The notes under the pieces are model-generated. The model worked only from the letters and a program-made list of their open reading frames with translations. It was not told the origin of the DNA and made no database searches. The position numbers and the translations under genes were made by a program. Source: Oxytricha trifallax (Eukaryota; Ciliophora; Spirotrichea; Sporadotrichida; Oxytrichidae). Taken from it: a stretch of DNA of 64,000 bases. The DNA is taken from contig ARYC01000187.1 of the NCBI GenBank assembly GCA_000711775.1, forward strand, positions 124,001 to 188,000. Reading direction: 5' to 3'. Shown here in pieces: positions 33,475 to 44,730 of this stretch (its first letter is position 1; each line of letters begins with the position of its first letter).

Positions 33475-34430
33475 TGGAAATCAATCTCTTAAACTTGAAG
33501 CAAGTTTTTCAATGCTTATCAGTATCTTTTCGAGGTTGACCTCCAGTAGGTCCTCCTTATTTAGTAGTAAGAATTTAATAAACTTAGAATGGATATCCAT
33601 AATTTTAAATTTAATTTACATTTCTAGAAAGAGGAAGCAAGATGGAGTCTATGAATGATGCAATGAATATAATTTAATCTCAAGATTTAATAGGAAAATT
33701 TTGAAGTAAAGAGGACCTCTACAAATACTTTGTTTAGCAAGGTAAACTTTTAACTTATGCTAATATACAACTATGGTTGGACTCTTCTTCCAACTAAAGA
33801 GGGAACTAAAATCTCATTCTTAAAAGCTTTACCTGAAAGAAGAAAAAAAAGCTTTTAAGTATATTGAAATAAGGATGATTGAGATACCTAACTACCCTGA
33901 AATCTCTGCAACAAATCTTAAAGATGATTCTATTAATGATCCAGACGTTGCTGTATACCTTCCATCAAAGCTATATCCTTCTAATAAGTTGTCAGAGAGA
34001 AACTTCTTTTTTGGTGTTCTTGGAACTCTGAAATTAGAGTACTTGAATGATGTAATTTAAGAAGCTCACAAGAAAGGCTACAGCATCTCTCCTGAAGAAA
34101 AAGAGAAACAGGGAATTAAAATCAGTGAGACTTGGCTATAAGAACTGCACAAGCATCCATTAATCTCAAGTAAGCTTACCTTTCTAACTTTATAGAAATC
34201 CTGGCACTGTTATATACTTAATGAAAGAGCGCAGCAAATTAAACAGAGAAAGAAAGTCTCAAGTAATTCATGAAATTGATTAAGAGATCTTCAAAGATTT
34301 CTAAATGCCTGACGATATGAATATAGATGCAGGAGCTGGCACTAAGAGAAAAAATATAGGTCCAAGTAAGCCTTAAGAGGAAGAAAAGAAAGAGAAGCCA
34401 AATCCCTCTATGGGCTAATTTAATATGTGA
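33475..34430 (+). pseudogene. TBE '22 kDa' gene (second half open)
   Basis: Starts with ATG 33475 (MEINLLNLKQVFQ) but this frame ends early. The body is open from about 33875 (MIEIPNYPEISATNLKDD, SEEKEKQGIKISETW-like) and from about 34200 to TGA 34428 (YLMKERSKLNRERKSQ, then PQEEEKKEKPNPSMGQFNM). The change of register near 34180 lies by an AAGTAAGCTT...TTTATAG stretch that could be a short intron or a small indel. No known domain. The stop lies 6 bp from the convergent transposase stop. Confidence 0.65.
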
Positions 34431-34436
34431 ACTTAT

Positions 34437-35484
34437 TCATTCGTTTAAATCTAAAACTTATTTATATACACAAAATCTCCCTTCTCTTGCGCATACTTTT
34501 GCTTTATCATCGCTGACTCTTTTAGCAGCACTCTTAATAAAATCTACTGTGTCTATCTTCAAGTCGTGCATCAATTGATAGAGTAGAAGTTTCTTGTAGT
34601 GTCCTTTCAATAATCCCCAATATAATTCAATTCCATTGAACTAAGGGCTGTAAGGAACATTAAATACAGGTGTTATATTTAGCCTTTCATATTCCTTCCT
34701 TGAGTCTTTAGTTTTATGAAATGATAAGTTATCAACGAACAGAATAATCTCTTTTTCAGCGTACTTGTCGCTGAGTTATTGCAATAATTTAATATATTAT
34801 TCAGTCTTTATAAAACGAGGGTGAATAACATATGTCTTGAGGCCCCTATCTTTACTTATTCCACCAAGAATAGCATGAGTTTACACCTTAACCTTTTAGT
34901 CATAAACTTCTATATTACTATCCTCTTGTACAAGACCTTGAAATAAAGGTATTGAATGTAAATACTGCTTCATCAGCGTGTATGAACTTGATATTATGAT
35001 TTTAAGATCTCTGCATTTAATTGAATATATAATTTAAATTATCCTTATAAAATGGAACATTAAAATCAATCACTCTCTTTATGAGATTGACAGTCTTGTA
35101 AGATATTCCATTATTTTTATTTATGTTAGCTATGGATTAAGCAGAGATGTGAAGCTCAGGAAATTGGCGATGAAACATCACAGCTCTTTAGGCCAGAGAG
35201 AAATGAACCCAGTATTTAAGAGTCTTATCATTAATAAGATAATCGATATGATGTTGCTAAAATTTTAAAGGTCTCTAAGGCTTAGAATTAAGATGCTATC
35301 TCTTTAAATTCAATGCTAATAGACAGTGAGACCTCACAGTTGCTGGAGATTTATGGAGTAGCCTTGCTATAGACGTATAATTCAGAACAGGCTTGAGTTA
35401 TTCACTATATTCATCACATCCATATCGCAACTTAAACAATAAATCTATATACTCACTGTCATAAACGGACCCCAAAACTTGCAT
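34437..35484 (-). pseudogene. TBE transposase, DD34E, nearly intact
   Basis: ATG 35484 to TGA 34437, about 349 codons. Helix-turn-helix at residues 38-53 (SIARLLHKSPATVRSH), first catalytic Asp at about 171 (IHADEAVF), second Asp in LFVDNLSFHK, and Glu in SPQFNGIELYW. 34 residues lie between the second Asp and the Glu, the IS630/Tc1/mariner DD34E pattern known for the TBE 42 kDa protein. All three catalytic residues remain. The frame is disturbed only around the RSWYKR region, where two small indels cancel imperfectly. The best preserved transposase in the window. Confidence 0.88.
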
Positions 35485-35622
35485 ATACTCACTTAAATTA
35501 CTAATATTTAAACATTAAACCCCTATGTAAACCCTATTAAAACCCTAATAATGTATGCACTGATTGTCCACTTTTATCAATAAAAAACTCAATCAAACTA
35601 CTGAAGGGGTTTTGGAGTTTTG

Positions 35623-36474
35623 AATGTGATGACAAGTATCAAATGGAATTCGTAAATGAATACCAAGCACTTACTAAGTCAAGAGATAGATAGTGCAGAT
35701 TTATAATAAAGCTCGATGCTATTCTGCTTGCTCAAGATCATGTAGCTTTTCGTCTTCCTCTATATTAAATGACTTTAAGAGACTACATTTAAGATTAAAG
35801 GATTCGAAAGTAGCTACCTCTTATTCTTACAAATGTTTGTAAAGGCATTGAAGAGCTGCACACTTTAGGATATGTCCATAGAGAATTAAAGTCTGAGAAT
35901 ATTATGCTTGACTTTTCACATCTCAGAGAAGTAATTATTGATTTCAATAGATCATAGAGAGTTTAAGCTTCACGACTTGGCAACGTGTATGGTACTCCTG
36001 GATACTTTCCAGAAAGGGAAGACTGGAGAGATGGTGATATTAAGTGGGATATATGGGCTCTAGCAGCAATAATTTGTGAATACGAAATGGCAAGAAATGA
36101 TTACTATAGCTCCAAGAGAGAGAAAGATTCAAAGCAGAGAATACAGCAATATCAAGACACGAATAAGATAAAAGATAAAATGAAAGATATGTTAGAGTAG
36201 ATAATCATAAAGCCTAACCATAGAACGGACCATAAATTAGACTAAATTGTAAGTTGGATAGGATAAATTAAGTTTATAAAGTTGCCTCATTATGCAAAAG
36301 TACTATTTGAGTGAATAGTAAAAATAAAACACCTGTATTACACACTAATTTACATTACATTTAATCATAAACCCCTACATAAACACTATTAAAACTCTAA
36401 TAAAGTACACTTAATTTGTCCACTTATCTCATTCAAAAACTCAATCAAACAACTTCAGGGGTTTTGGGGTATTG
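35623..36474 (+). mobile_element. TBE transposon fragment, kinase end, reversed (copy 7)
   Basis: Begins where copy 6 ends and terminates in GGGGTTTTGGGGTATTG at 36474, followed by ATT. It carries only the carboxy-terminal part of the kinase gene. Copy 6 interrupts it upstream. At 31640-31677 a short stretch before copy 6 may be the other side of the break but is too worn to prove it. Copy 7 is itself inserted at the 3' end of the transposase of copy 8. Confidence 0.85.
35643..36314 (+). CDS. TBE kinase-like domain, open for 223 codons
   Basis: Uninterrupted from ATG 35643 to TGA 36312 with fourteen or so TAA/TAG Gln codons, the clearest single proof of the code in the window. Kinase features are HRELK at residues 79-83 (catalytic Asp changed to Glu), Asn 86, DFN at 100-102 instead of DFG, GTPGYFPE at 117-124 and the KWDIWALAA helix. 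The zinc fingers and the ATP-binding lobe are cut off by the insertion of copy 6, and the ATG is internal to the family. With Glu for the catalytic Asp it would be inactive or a pseudokinase. Confidence 0.8.
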
Positions 36475-37749
36475 ATTATTCATTAACTTAATTCTTATAC
36501 TTATTTATAAACATTTAATCTCCCTTCTTTTGCACATTTATAAGCCAACTTATTGTCAACTCTCTTAGCTAAACCTTTAATAAAGTCTACTGTATCTATT
36601 GGCAGGTCATGCATAAAAAGGTATAGCAGTAGTTTTCTTGTAGTAACCTTTATCCCCCCAGTAGAAATCAATTTCATTAAACTACGAGCAGTAAGGTAGG
36701 TTAAACACAGGTGTTATTCGAAGTCTTTCATAACTTTTCTTAGTTTCTATAGTCTTATTGACTGAGAAAATTTTCAAAGAAACTATAATATCTTATTCAG
36801 GGTACTTTTCTCAGCTGCTCTCAGAATTTATATATTGCTCTGTTTTAATAGAGTGGGGATGTATAATATAGATTTCTAAACAAGCATCTTTGTTAATACC
36901 TGCAAAAATTGCATTTGTTTAAGCTTTAATATTCTAATCATACAATTCTATATTACTATGTCTCTTATACCAAGATTTCTAGATAAAAATGTAGAATGTA
37001 ACACATCCTCGTCAGTATGAATTAGCTTAATATTACTCAATTAGGCTCTCTAAATTTAATCATAAATATAATTTAAATTATTACTGTAAGATGGTTGATT
37101 AAAGTGAATCATGATATTGATACAATTGACAGTTCTGTATGTGATTCTATTTAGCTTAAAAATGTTTGCTATAGATTAAGCAGATATCTTTTAATCAGGA
37201 AACTGCCAATGAAACATAATGGCAAGTTGATCAAGAGAAAATAAAGCTTATATCTCAGAGTTTATTTATTGATAAGATATAGAATATGTCGAGATTTAAT
37301 TTGGTCCTTCACTTAAGCTGACTACTCAACTATATTGCTTTAAATGCAGAGCAAGTAAACAGTAAGAGCGAAGAGTTGACGCACTAGCTTTAATAATATG
37401 GCAATTAACTTATAAGTAAGTAAATTCTTAATTTATTCACTGTATATATCGCATCCAGAGCGCAATTAAAAAAACTGAATCTACTTAATCTTTATCATAA
37501 ATTTGCCCCAAGAGTTAGTAATTAGTGTCTCGCATTTATTTAATAACCCCAAACGAAAAAGAATTTCCTACAAATCAAAGCACATAAAAGACAATCAAAA
37601 AGACCCAGAAGAAACAACAAAAAGAGAAGAAACAACCAAAGGAACTGAGTTCCTTCTTAATGATGTTCGGGGGGACTTTAAGCCCTCGATGCGTGTTAAT
37701 TATTAATATCAAAGCACATATAAACTTCTGAAGGGTTTCTGGGTTTTTG
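36475..37749. mobile_element. TBE transposon, transposase end, second subfamily (copy 8)
   Basis: Transposase gene (minus) followed by a terminal repeat ending GGGTTTTTG at 37749 and then AAT. The subterminal TATCAAAGCACATATAAAC matches the subfamily of copies 4 and 10. Copy 7 is inserted at its left edge, within the last codons of the transposase. Between the transposase start and the terminal repeat it has about 200 bp not seen in the other copies, including a second copy of the subterminal TCAAAGCACATA (37577). Confidence 0.8.
36483..37535 (-). pseudogene. TBE transposase, divergent and broken
   Basis: Aligned to 34437-35484 but more diverged. The first Asp is kept (IHTDED), the second Asp region is worn (SLKIFSVNKT for FVDNLSFHKT), and the catalytic Glu is Asp (NEIDFYW for NGIELYW). 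Several frameshifts are present, the first soon after LLGQIYDKDQVDSVF at the amino end. ATG at 37535 fits the family start. Confidence 0.7.
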
Positions 37750-38393
37750 AATATAAATATAGCTCCATCAGAATAGATGAACTTAATACCAAGATCTTTT
37801 GCTCTCTGTATTTATTCAAATATATTATTTAAATTATTCTTATTAAATGAAACAGCAAAGTCAATCACTCTCTTAATGCGATTAACTGCCTTGTAAGTTA
37901 TTTAATTTTTTTTTAGATTTATCAATAGATTTGGCAAAAATATGAAACTAAGTAAATTTGCTTTAAACATTACAGCTCTTTAAGCAAGAGAAAAAATTAT
38001 TAGGTATTTTTCAGAGTCTTATCATTGATGTTAAAATCAGTATGATGGTGTTAAGACTTTATAGGTCTATTAGGTTATTATAAAGCTATCTATTCTAATT
38101 CAAATTTAATAGATTCTGAGAGAATATAAAAATAGCAAATTATGAAAAAATCTTGTTGTAGATGTGTAATTTAGAATAGATTTGAGCAAAGCATTATATT
38201 AATTGTATCCATATAGCACCTTAAAAAGTAAATCTAATTACTCAATATCATAAACTTACCAAATCTTTGCATATACTTTTTTTAATAATATACATTTAAA
38301 CCACAATCTCTTCATAAATCCTAATAAATATCAAATAAAGGATGCCCCTTTGTGTCATTCAAAAGCTTAATCCAACTAATTAAGGGGTTTTAT
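37750..38393 (-). mobile_element. TBE transposon fragment, transposase end (copy 8b)
   Basis: Continues with transposase sequence exactly where copy 8 ends, starting just beside the first-Asp region, and finishes in a worn terminal repeat (TTAAGGGGTTTTA near 38393). It is therefore the element into which copy 8 inserted. Its other half is not found to the left. The frame is heavily broken. Confidence 0.75.
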
Positions 38394-39089
38394 TCATGAA
38401 TCTTTTATTGTACTGTTTAAAACTGTTAATCTAAGAAAATTTAACAAAAGTCTTAATAAAATTATATAAATTCTTAATAACTATATTAATATTATTAGCA
38501 GGAATATAAATTATAAGTTATGGATAAATAGATTTTAGTTTAACAACTCAATTAATTGGTTTCTTGGAATAATATTAAATAAATTTTTATTAAAATAAGT
38601 AAGATAATTTATTTTATTGTTTTTTTTTAATAAAAATATATTAGTCTAAAAAATTTTACAATTCCAACCAATTGTTTATATAATTTTAATTATATTATTT
38701 TAAGCATAAAACCCAAGGTAGGTAAAATATTGAAAAATAGTAATTTTTATTGATTTTTGAATCAGGGGTATTAATGCATAAAAGTACTAAAGCTCCTTGA
38801 TGAAAGGAAGCGAATCCTTAGCCATGCTGAATTACAGCTAAACTGATATATATGAGCAAGTTATCAAAATATTTGTTCTGAATGACAGAATAGTATAAAT
38901 TTCAAGTAGTTTTATTTTTGCAAATTTATGGAGCCATTAGAAAGCCATAATTAAAATAGATTGAAGATTTATTTTATTTTCCATTTTAAATGGGATATTG
39001 ATGTAAGATTAACTATAAACATTGAAATAAAAAATTTCTTAATTTAGATAAAGTAGAAGTGTTATAGTACTGTAAATCTTATAATCTTT
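38394..39089. other. AT-rich spacer
   Basis: Nothing supported. Confidence 0.4.
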
Positions 39090-39302
39090 TCTGATTTAGA
39101 ATATTTTTATCTTTAAATAAATTATTAGCTAAATTTACTTTGACTATCATCACCTTGATCAAGGATTTCATCTTTTCATTATTATACAAAATTGTATCAG
39201 TTTTTAATATTAATGAAAAGATGAAATCCTTGATCAAGGTGATGATAGTCAAAGTAAATTTTGCTAATAATTTATTTAAAGATAAAAATATTCTAAATCA
39301 GA
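39090..39302. repeat. 213 bp near-perfect hairpin
   Basis: Arms of about 88 bp (TCTGATTTAGAATATTT to its complement) with only one or two mismatches around a loop of about 35 bp. The arms contain ATCACCTTGATCAAGGAT and its complement, with no similarity to the other palindromes here. It could be a single-copy foldback insertion or a locus for a hairpin RNA. No clear target duplication. Confidence 0.7.
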
Positions 39303-39326
39303 CGCTATAAATAAAACTAATTTAAT

Positions 39327-39882
39327 TCAATAATATAATATTTGAAATTTTGTGTTTAGAAAATTAAAAAAAAATTAAAAAAATGTATAAAATAAGATAA
39401 AAATATAACGATTTTATTTGTGAACTAGAAAAACTTTTTCTTTTTGAGTTACTTTTTCAAAATTTTAGAAAAGGTATGAAAATATATTTATGCTAAAATA
39501 TATCTTCTGACATTTGGCGATTATTGCTACAATTGCCAAATTTTCTTTAACAGCAATGCTATAATTCATCCTTTACTCCCTATCTTTTATAAAATGAGAT
39601 ATAACTTAAAATGGATTCGAATTTAATGCTGCTGAAATTTCATTAATAGTTCTGACACATAAAAATGGATCTTCTCTTTGATCTCTAATAACTTATTTAA
39701 TGAATGGCTTAAGTATTCTTTATCTCTTATAACTGAAGATCAAGATTACCACTTTCTCCAATTCCATTACCCATTCCTCTTATCGATTTAATGAATTATT
39801 TTGTGAATATTCCACTTATGCAGTACACTTCATTTTTCTTATTCAGAAGATTCTTTAGAAACGGCATCTCAGTTTTAAGCAT
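39327..39882 (-). CDS. Possible host coding segment in two registers
   Basis: Minus strand. From ATG 39882 a frame of 80 codons (KTEMPFLKNLLNKKNEVYCI, GMGNGIGESGNLDLQLQEIK) ends in TGA at 39640. A shifted frame covering about 39720 to 39327 reads KPFIKQVIRDQREDPFLCVR and TINEISAALNSNPFQVISHF. Both are balanced and adjoin at about 39715, so a one-base shift is likely. The tail below 39500 is noise-like. The second part vaguely recalls a helix-turn-helix but no family is recognised. Confidence 0.35.
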
Positions 39883-40663
39883 TAGCCTTTACCTAAGGAA
39901 TCACAAAAGTGAACTATTTAATCCCTTACTTTTATATATGTAAAACATTAAGTATTCAATATAAATAAAAATTGTTTCCATTATAAATCACACTACTATT
40001 AAATAATAATAAATAGGAAGGCACACATCATTATTTAAATAAAAATACTGCCATAAGTTTTCATCCTTTATTTTTAATTAAATTATAATTTTAGAAGTCA
40101 TTTTATTTAACCTTTATAATAATAAATTAATGGCAATTATCAAATCTATACCAAAAAAATTAAGAAATTAATAGAAGCTACAATTTTAGTTTGACTATAC
40201 TAATGGAATTATTTCTGAATTAATTGAGGAGCAATTTTAAAAAGATAAATTGCTCAATCTTATTTATAGTTAATCTATAGCACCAACAATTTCATTTTAA
40301 ATGCTCTTTTTTTGAAAATAATGAGACTAAAGTTTGATACATTTATAAAAAAGATTATTAAAGAAAATTAATATTTATTCCTATCACACAGAGTATTATA
40401 AAGGTATTTTTTCAATAAATTTAATTTTATTCTTATTTTATTGCATGTATATATTTATATTCTATTAATTTGCAACTATTGTATTCTCATAGTTAACTTA
40501 TTATATATCTTCCCTTAAATATTAACTTACAATTTTTATATTTAATTATATTGAGCTATTAATCACTGTATATTAATTAATTAATTAAATTTATTAGTAT
40601 AATAAAAATTATAAAGATAAAACATTTTATACTTGGCAGTTATTGTAACTTTATTATTTTATT
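39883..40663. other. AT-rich spacer
   Basis: Nothing supported. Confidence 0.4.
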
Positions 40664-41029
40664 TCATTTATATTATGATTAAGTACTATGAACTTATCTT
40701 ACTGTTTCTTATTGATTGTCTAAAAATGCATTATTTAAGAGAAAATTTTTTCTATAAGCTGGTATATTTATGTATCTAGATAAAAAGTTTTACTGTTTTC
40801 TATCTTCGAGATATTGCTTTGAAAATTCCAAAATCTGTCTCTTATTAACAGGGACATTTAATTTTAGCAAATAACTTTTTTTGAAAAGAATGAATTTAAA
40901 AACTTTACAGAGTTTACACTGAGCCTTACAATAGTGAAAAATATCTAGATTATTTAAAATTAAATTAAAAGATATCATTATTTTATAATATAGAGTGATA
41001 GCAATTATCTTTTGTAGATATAAATCCAC
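40664..41029 (-). CDS. Hypothetical ORF, 121 codons
   Basis: Open without TAA/TAG for 79 codons and then on through them to TGA at 40664. The second half looks coding (VPVNKRQILEFSKQYLEDRK, then NNAFLDNQQETVRQVHSTQS). The first half has a Cys-rich HYCKAQCKLCK. There is no ATG at the start of the frame, so it may be an internal segment. Function unknown. Confidence 0.33.
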
Positions 41030-41039
41030 TCCTTAAACA

Positions 41040-42072
41040 TCAGTTTCTAGAAGCTTTAGCTCTACTTATTTATATTAAAGTTTTCATAAATCGTATTATA
41101 ATTTTAAAACCCAAAATTTAAAATAAAAAAGAATTAAAAATAACTCTGAAGAAGGGAGAAATTCAAGTATTAAATCTGGATTTCCTAGATTATTTTGTAA
41201 TGACAAATTTAATTTTTAACTTTTTTAAAGCTATTTCATTTATTTATAATAAAAACTCTTAATATCTTAGCTCGAGAGATAATTAAAGATTTTCATATCT
41301 TAAAAGAATAGTCTTTCTGAAATATATTCTTTTCTAGCTAATAACAGCAGCCAACGACCCTTAAACTCCAAAGCTTCATTTCTATTTTTTTAAATAATAA
41401 CAATTAATCTTTCATTTTGTTTAAACCTTCAGATTATAAAAACAAGATAAAAATATTTTATAAATTTTGCTAATTATCTATTATATTGATAGTTTTTATT
41501 TGTAAAAATTTTAATGCCTATTAAAAAAATCTATTATTATTCAGACATCAATCCTATTTAAACTAATAAAAAATGGTATTTTCTGTGTTGAAAGATAAAG
41601 AGGAATGAGAGTCATGATTCTGATTAAATAGATGTTCAGGATTGATGTCCTAAATAATCAATTATCAAACAAGGAATGAGTAAAACATTCCAGGATTAAA
41701 TGTGATGAAATGACTGCACTATTCAGGAACGCCTTTTTTGCCATATTATTTTGTGGCTGATCCTTAATTTAAGAATTATACACTCTTAAAGACATATTTT
41801 TATTTATAAATTTTCGATATAAATTTGAATAAACAAAGAACATCAATTAATTTTTAATAATTTTAGTTAAGAAAAATTATCCTAATTTATATAGCTTTAA
41901 TAAAGCAACTCTCAATTGTTTATTATCTTATGTCAAATGATAACGCTGAAAGAGAAATGATCAAATGATGATTCTAATTATTGCGAAATTGAAAATTAAT
42001 TCTTTTAAACTATTCAAATATTTAGAGTGTTGGAATTTATATAGAACCTGAATCTGGTAAGATATCGTGATA
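41040..42072. other. AT-rich spacer
   Basis: Contains a short inverted repeat of GACATCAATCCT (41544 with 41640). No gene is supported. Confidence 0.38.
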
Positions 42073-42486
42073 TTGTAGGAATACATGGAATTTGGGAAAT
42101 TAATTTAAATTAAATTAATAATTAATTAAATTATTGGCAGTTAAAGTTGGCCAATTTAAAACGATCATGGGCTCATTCGATGGAGAATTCTAAATTAGCT
42201 GGACTTTACTACTGGCGTTACTTTTTTATTGCATCCTTGGACCGAGATAACTTTAATTTAATGTGGAGAAATAATTTATCAAATTTAGAGGAGTTTACTT
42301 AAAGTGAGGTTATCTCACTCTAGGAATGCAATAGAATAGTACCGCCAATAATAAAGTCAAGCTAATTTTGAATTCTCTATCGAATGAGCCCAAGATCGTT
42401 CACATTTCCAATTTTAACTGCCGATAATTTAATTAATAATATATTTAATTTAAATTAATTTCACAAATTTGAATGCATTCCTTCAA
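42073..42486. mobile_element. Palindromic MITE, copy 4
   Basis: 414 bp flanked by TA, TTGTAGGAATACATGG at the left and GCATTCCTTCAA at the right. Arms match those of copy 2 with a moderate number of differences. Confidence 0.83.
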
Positions 42487-43098
42487 TATTAACTAGAATA
42501 AAGAAAGAAATGAGTAGTGGAAATTATTTTTTATCTATAAAAGTTAAAATTAGCGAAAATGATATTTATTGAACTATCTTTCAAACTGACTTTTAAAAAC
42601 CAGCCATATCAAGAATATAAAAATCTGAATGAATTGAAGTAATAGTAGTTAATTATTGAGACTATTTTGTATAAAAACGAGCTATTCAAATTATTCACTA
42701 AATCTCAAAATCCATTTTCAAATGCTAATTTGTAATGATAATATTATTGGTTAGTTATTCCTTGCAATTATAATTGAACATTAAAAATAATTTATCTATT
42801 TGCAACTTTATCTTTCCTCGTAATGTTTCTATATTAATCTCATTTTGTTAATTATAAACGTAAAGCTAGGACTACTTACTTTTAAAATTCTAAAGCAGGG
42901 ACATTTTATTTTTGTAATTTTGATATAGTTATTGAAAGTTAAAAAGACCCAGTATAAAACAAAATTAAATTATTTAGAAAAAACTTATAGTTTATTAGGA
43001 GAAATTAACTTCTATGTATGAGGAAAATATTTAACTTCTTAATGGCTATGATGTTGATTATAAATATATGAATTACTTCTTGACTAGTATAATAAAAG
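42487..43098. other. AT-rich spacer
   Basis: Nothing supported. Confidence 0.38.
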
Positions 43099-43527
43099 AT
43101 GTGTGAATAAAAGCCAGTATAAGCTTTAAACTTAAAAATTTTTTTCTATTTTACAAATCAATTCCCACCAATAATGATTAAATTGTCCAAAGCTTCAGTA
43201 ATAAAGATGAATTTAAGGATCATTTCTATGGATAATTTTATTGCTAAAAAAGAAATGGATTTTATTATAGAGACAAAGAATAAGCAGAATTATTTTTTAC
43301 TTGTTATAGAGGCTTAGCCATTACAAGGTGTAGATAATTTTGTGCAAATGGAGTGTGAAAGTTATGTGAAAGGTAATAATTAAGATTAAATAAATGATGA
43401 TGATGAAGAGGATGAGGAAGAGATTGCACATAATTATAAAGGCTCCTAAAAGCAGTTTAGACCGAGAGGATAATACTAAAGTCAGTAAGATTATAACGAA
43501 AAATAATCATCAAAATGGTAATGCTGA
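43099..43527 (+). CDS. Hypothetical ORF with acidic run, 142 aa
   Basis: ATG to TGA in the ciliate code. It contains an unmistakable acidic block (INDDDEEDEEEIAHN) followed by an Arg/Gln/Ser-rich stretch (GSQKQFRPRGQYQSQQDY), a layout common in nucleic-acid-binding or nucleolar proteins. The first 90 residues are hydrophobic to mixed. Another frame at 43140-43350 is also protein-like, so the true amino part is unsure. The coding signal continues in a shifted frame beyond 43500. Confidence 0.42.
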
Positions 43528-43660
43528 TTTTGATGAAGGCAATAGTGGATCCTATCAAGATTACCACTTGAACGTTTAATTTGATGCCAATAATATCAGG
43601 ATAGAGGAATACAAATTTAAGTATATTTATAAAGAAGATATTATAGAAACAGGAAAGTGA
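43394..43660 (+). CDS. Hypothetical ORF overlapping the acidic frame, 88 aa
   Basis: The second half, 43500-43660, is the credible part (HQNGNADFDEGNSGSYQDYH, then IRIEEYKFKYIYKEDIIETG). The first 35 codons use the alternative register of the acidic run and are probably not translated. Most simply, 43099-43660 is one coding segment with a register change near 43510. A further frame to about 43780 (IQIINVNEVGKNRNKTQK) suggests it goes on. Confidence 0.38.
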
Positions 43661-44420
43661 TTTTGACAATATTCAAATTATTAATGTTAATGAAGTTGGG
43701 AAGAATAGGAATAAAACTTAGAAATTTAATGATTTAATGGGATAAATTTGGACAGAAAAAAGACTATAATTAATATGATGTCATGAATTTAAGAAGCTAA
43801 TTGGAATGATGCTTTAAAGTAAAAGAGAAGAAAATGAGAAATTTATGTTAGAGAAATAAAATTCTAACATCCTATTTTTTTAAAGGAGTAATTTTGAGGT
43901 ATGTTATAATAATAAGCAACATCCTCTCTAACTTAAATTGTTAAATTTATAAAGCAAAAATAATTATGACGACCCAAATTCATAGGGATAATTAACTCAC
44001 GTTTGATTGCAAAAAATTAATATAATTGATATCATAAATTTTATTAGCAACTTATTATTAAAAGAACACAAATAATTTATTTTGAGTAATTAATTCTTTA
44101 AGGAGTTTTTGTATAATAACTTTTAAAATGTAGCCATTTAATCACTCAATACTCTGAGTTCAGGCACTCTTTCATCATAGTCATCATTATTTTGGCTTTA
44201 TTAAACCACCCTTTACATTATATTTATGAATAAAATTTTCCTGTTAATAAATATAATATGACATACTATTTTGTTTTGTAAGATGAAAACCTCAAGACCA
44301 AACCGTTTTAAGCTATATAAATGCAATCTTTTTTAAAAAGAGTATACAGATAAAATATGTTAATTATTCCTAAATGATGTATGAAAACACATAAATACTG
44401 AATACAGATGAAATTAGGAA
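43661..44420. other. AT-rich spacer, coding-like at its start
   Basis: Up to about 43780 a plus-strand frame still looks coding. Beyond that nothing is supported. Confidence 0.3.
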
Positions 44421-44666
44421 ATGGAATCTTCAATTGTTTATGGACAATATCATTAGTTCAAAAAGAAGTACAAGAGCAAGATTAATGATAATTTCAGAGA
44501 AATAGTTCTATTTTACTCTAGCTATAATATGAAGAAATAAAAACGATAACCAATAAATAATCTTAGTAGTGATTCTATAAAATTTGGTTTCATAGGTTAA
44601 CAAGAATAAAAGCTTTTAGTTAATTCTTTTATAAATTTTATCGCTTTGTTAAAATTTTGTGTGTGA
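44421..44666 (+). CDS. Hypothetical small protein, 81 aa
   Basis: ATG to TGA with an in-frame TGA just upstream, so the start is well defined. The first 60 residues are Lys/Tyr/Asn/Gln rich (YGQYHQFKKKYKSKINDNF, KKQKRQPINNLSSDSIKFG) and the end is hydrophobic. It is collinear with the frames at 43.1-43.8 kb and may be a later segment. Function unknown. Confidence 0.35.
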
Positions 44667-44730
44667 ATGAGTAGACTCAAATTAAATTTAACATATCATT
44701 GTTTAATGCTAAAATCAAACCATTAATCTT

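Larger units (their letters stand above)
31678..35622. mobile_element. TBE transposon with both ends and a MITE inside (copy 6)
   Basis: Runs from CAAAACCCCAAAACCCC (31678, after ATT) to its inverted partner ending TTTTG (35622, before AAT), 3,945 bp including the 407 bp MITE at 33031. All three genes are present in the standard order. Compared with copy 9 it lacks the amino end of the kinase gene and the divergent promoter, a loss whose edges coincide with the MITE. It is inserted into the kinase gene of copy 7, whose downstream half continues at 35623. Confidence 0.92.

Noticed and set aside
37503-37706. Lys/Glu/Thr-rich plus-strand ORF at the end of TBE copy 8
   Set aside because: Antisense to the transposase leader of copy 8 and absent from other TBEs. 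The composition is suggestive but there is no support for a fourth TBE gene.
43457-43669. Minus-strand 70-codon ORF
   Set aside because: Antisense to the acidic-run locus, with noise-like hydrophobic composition.
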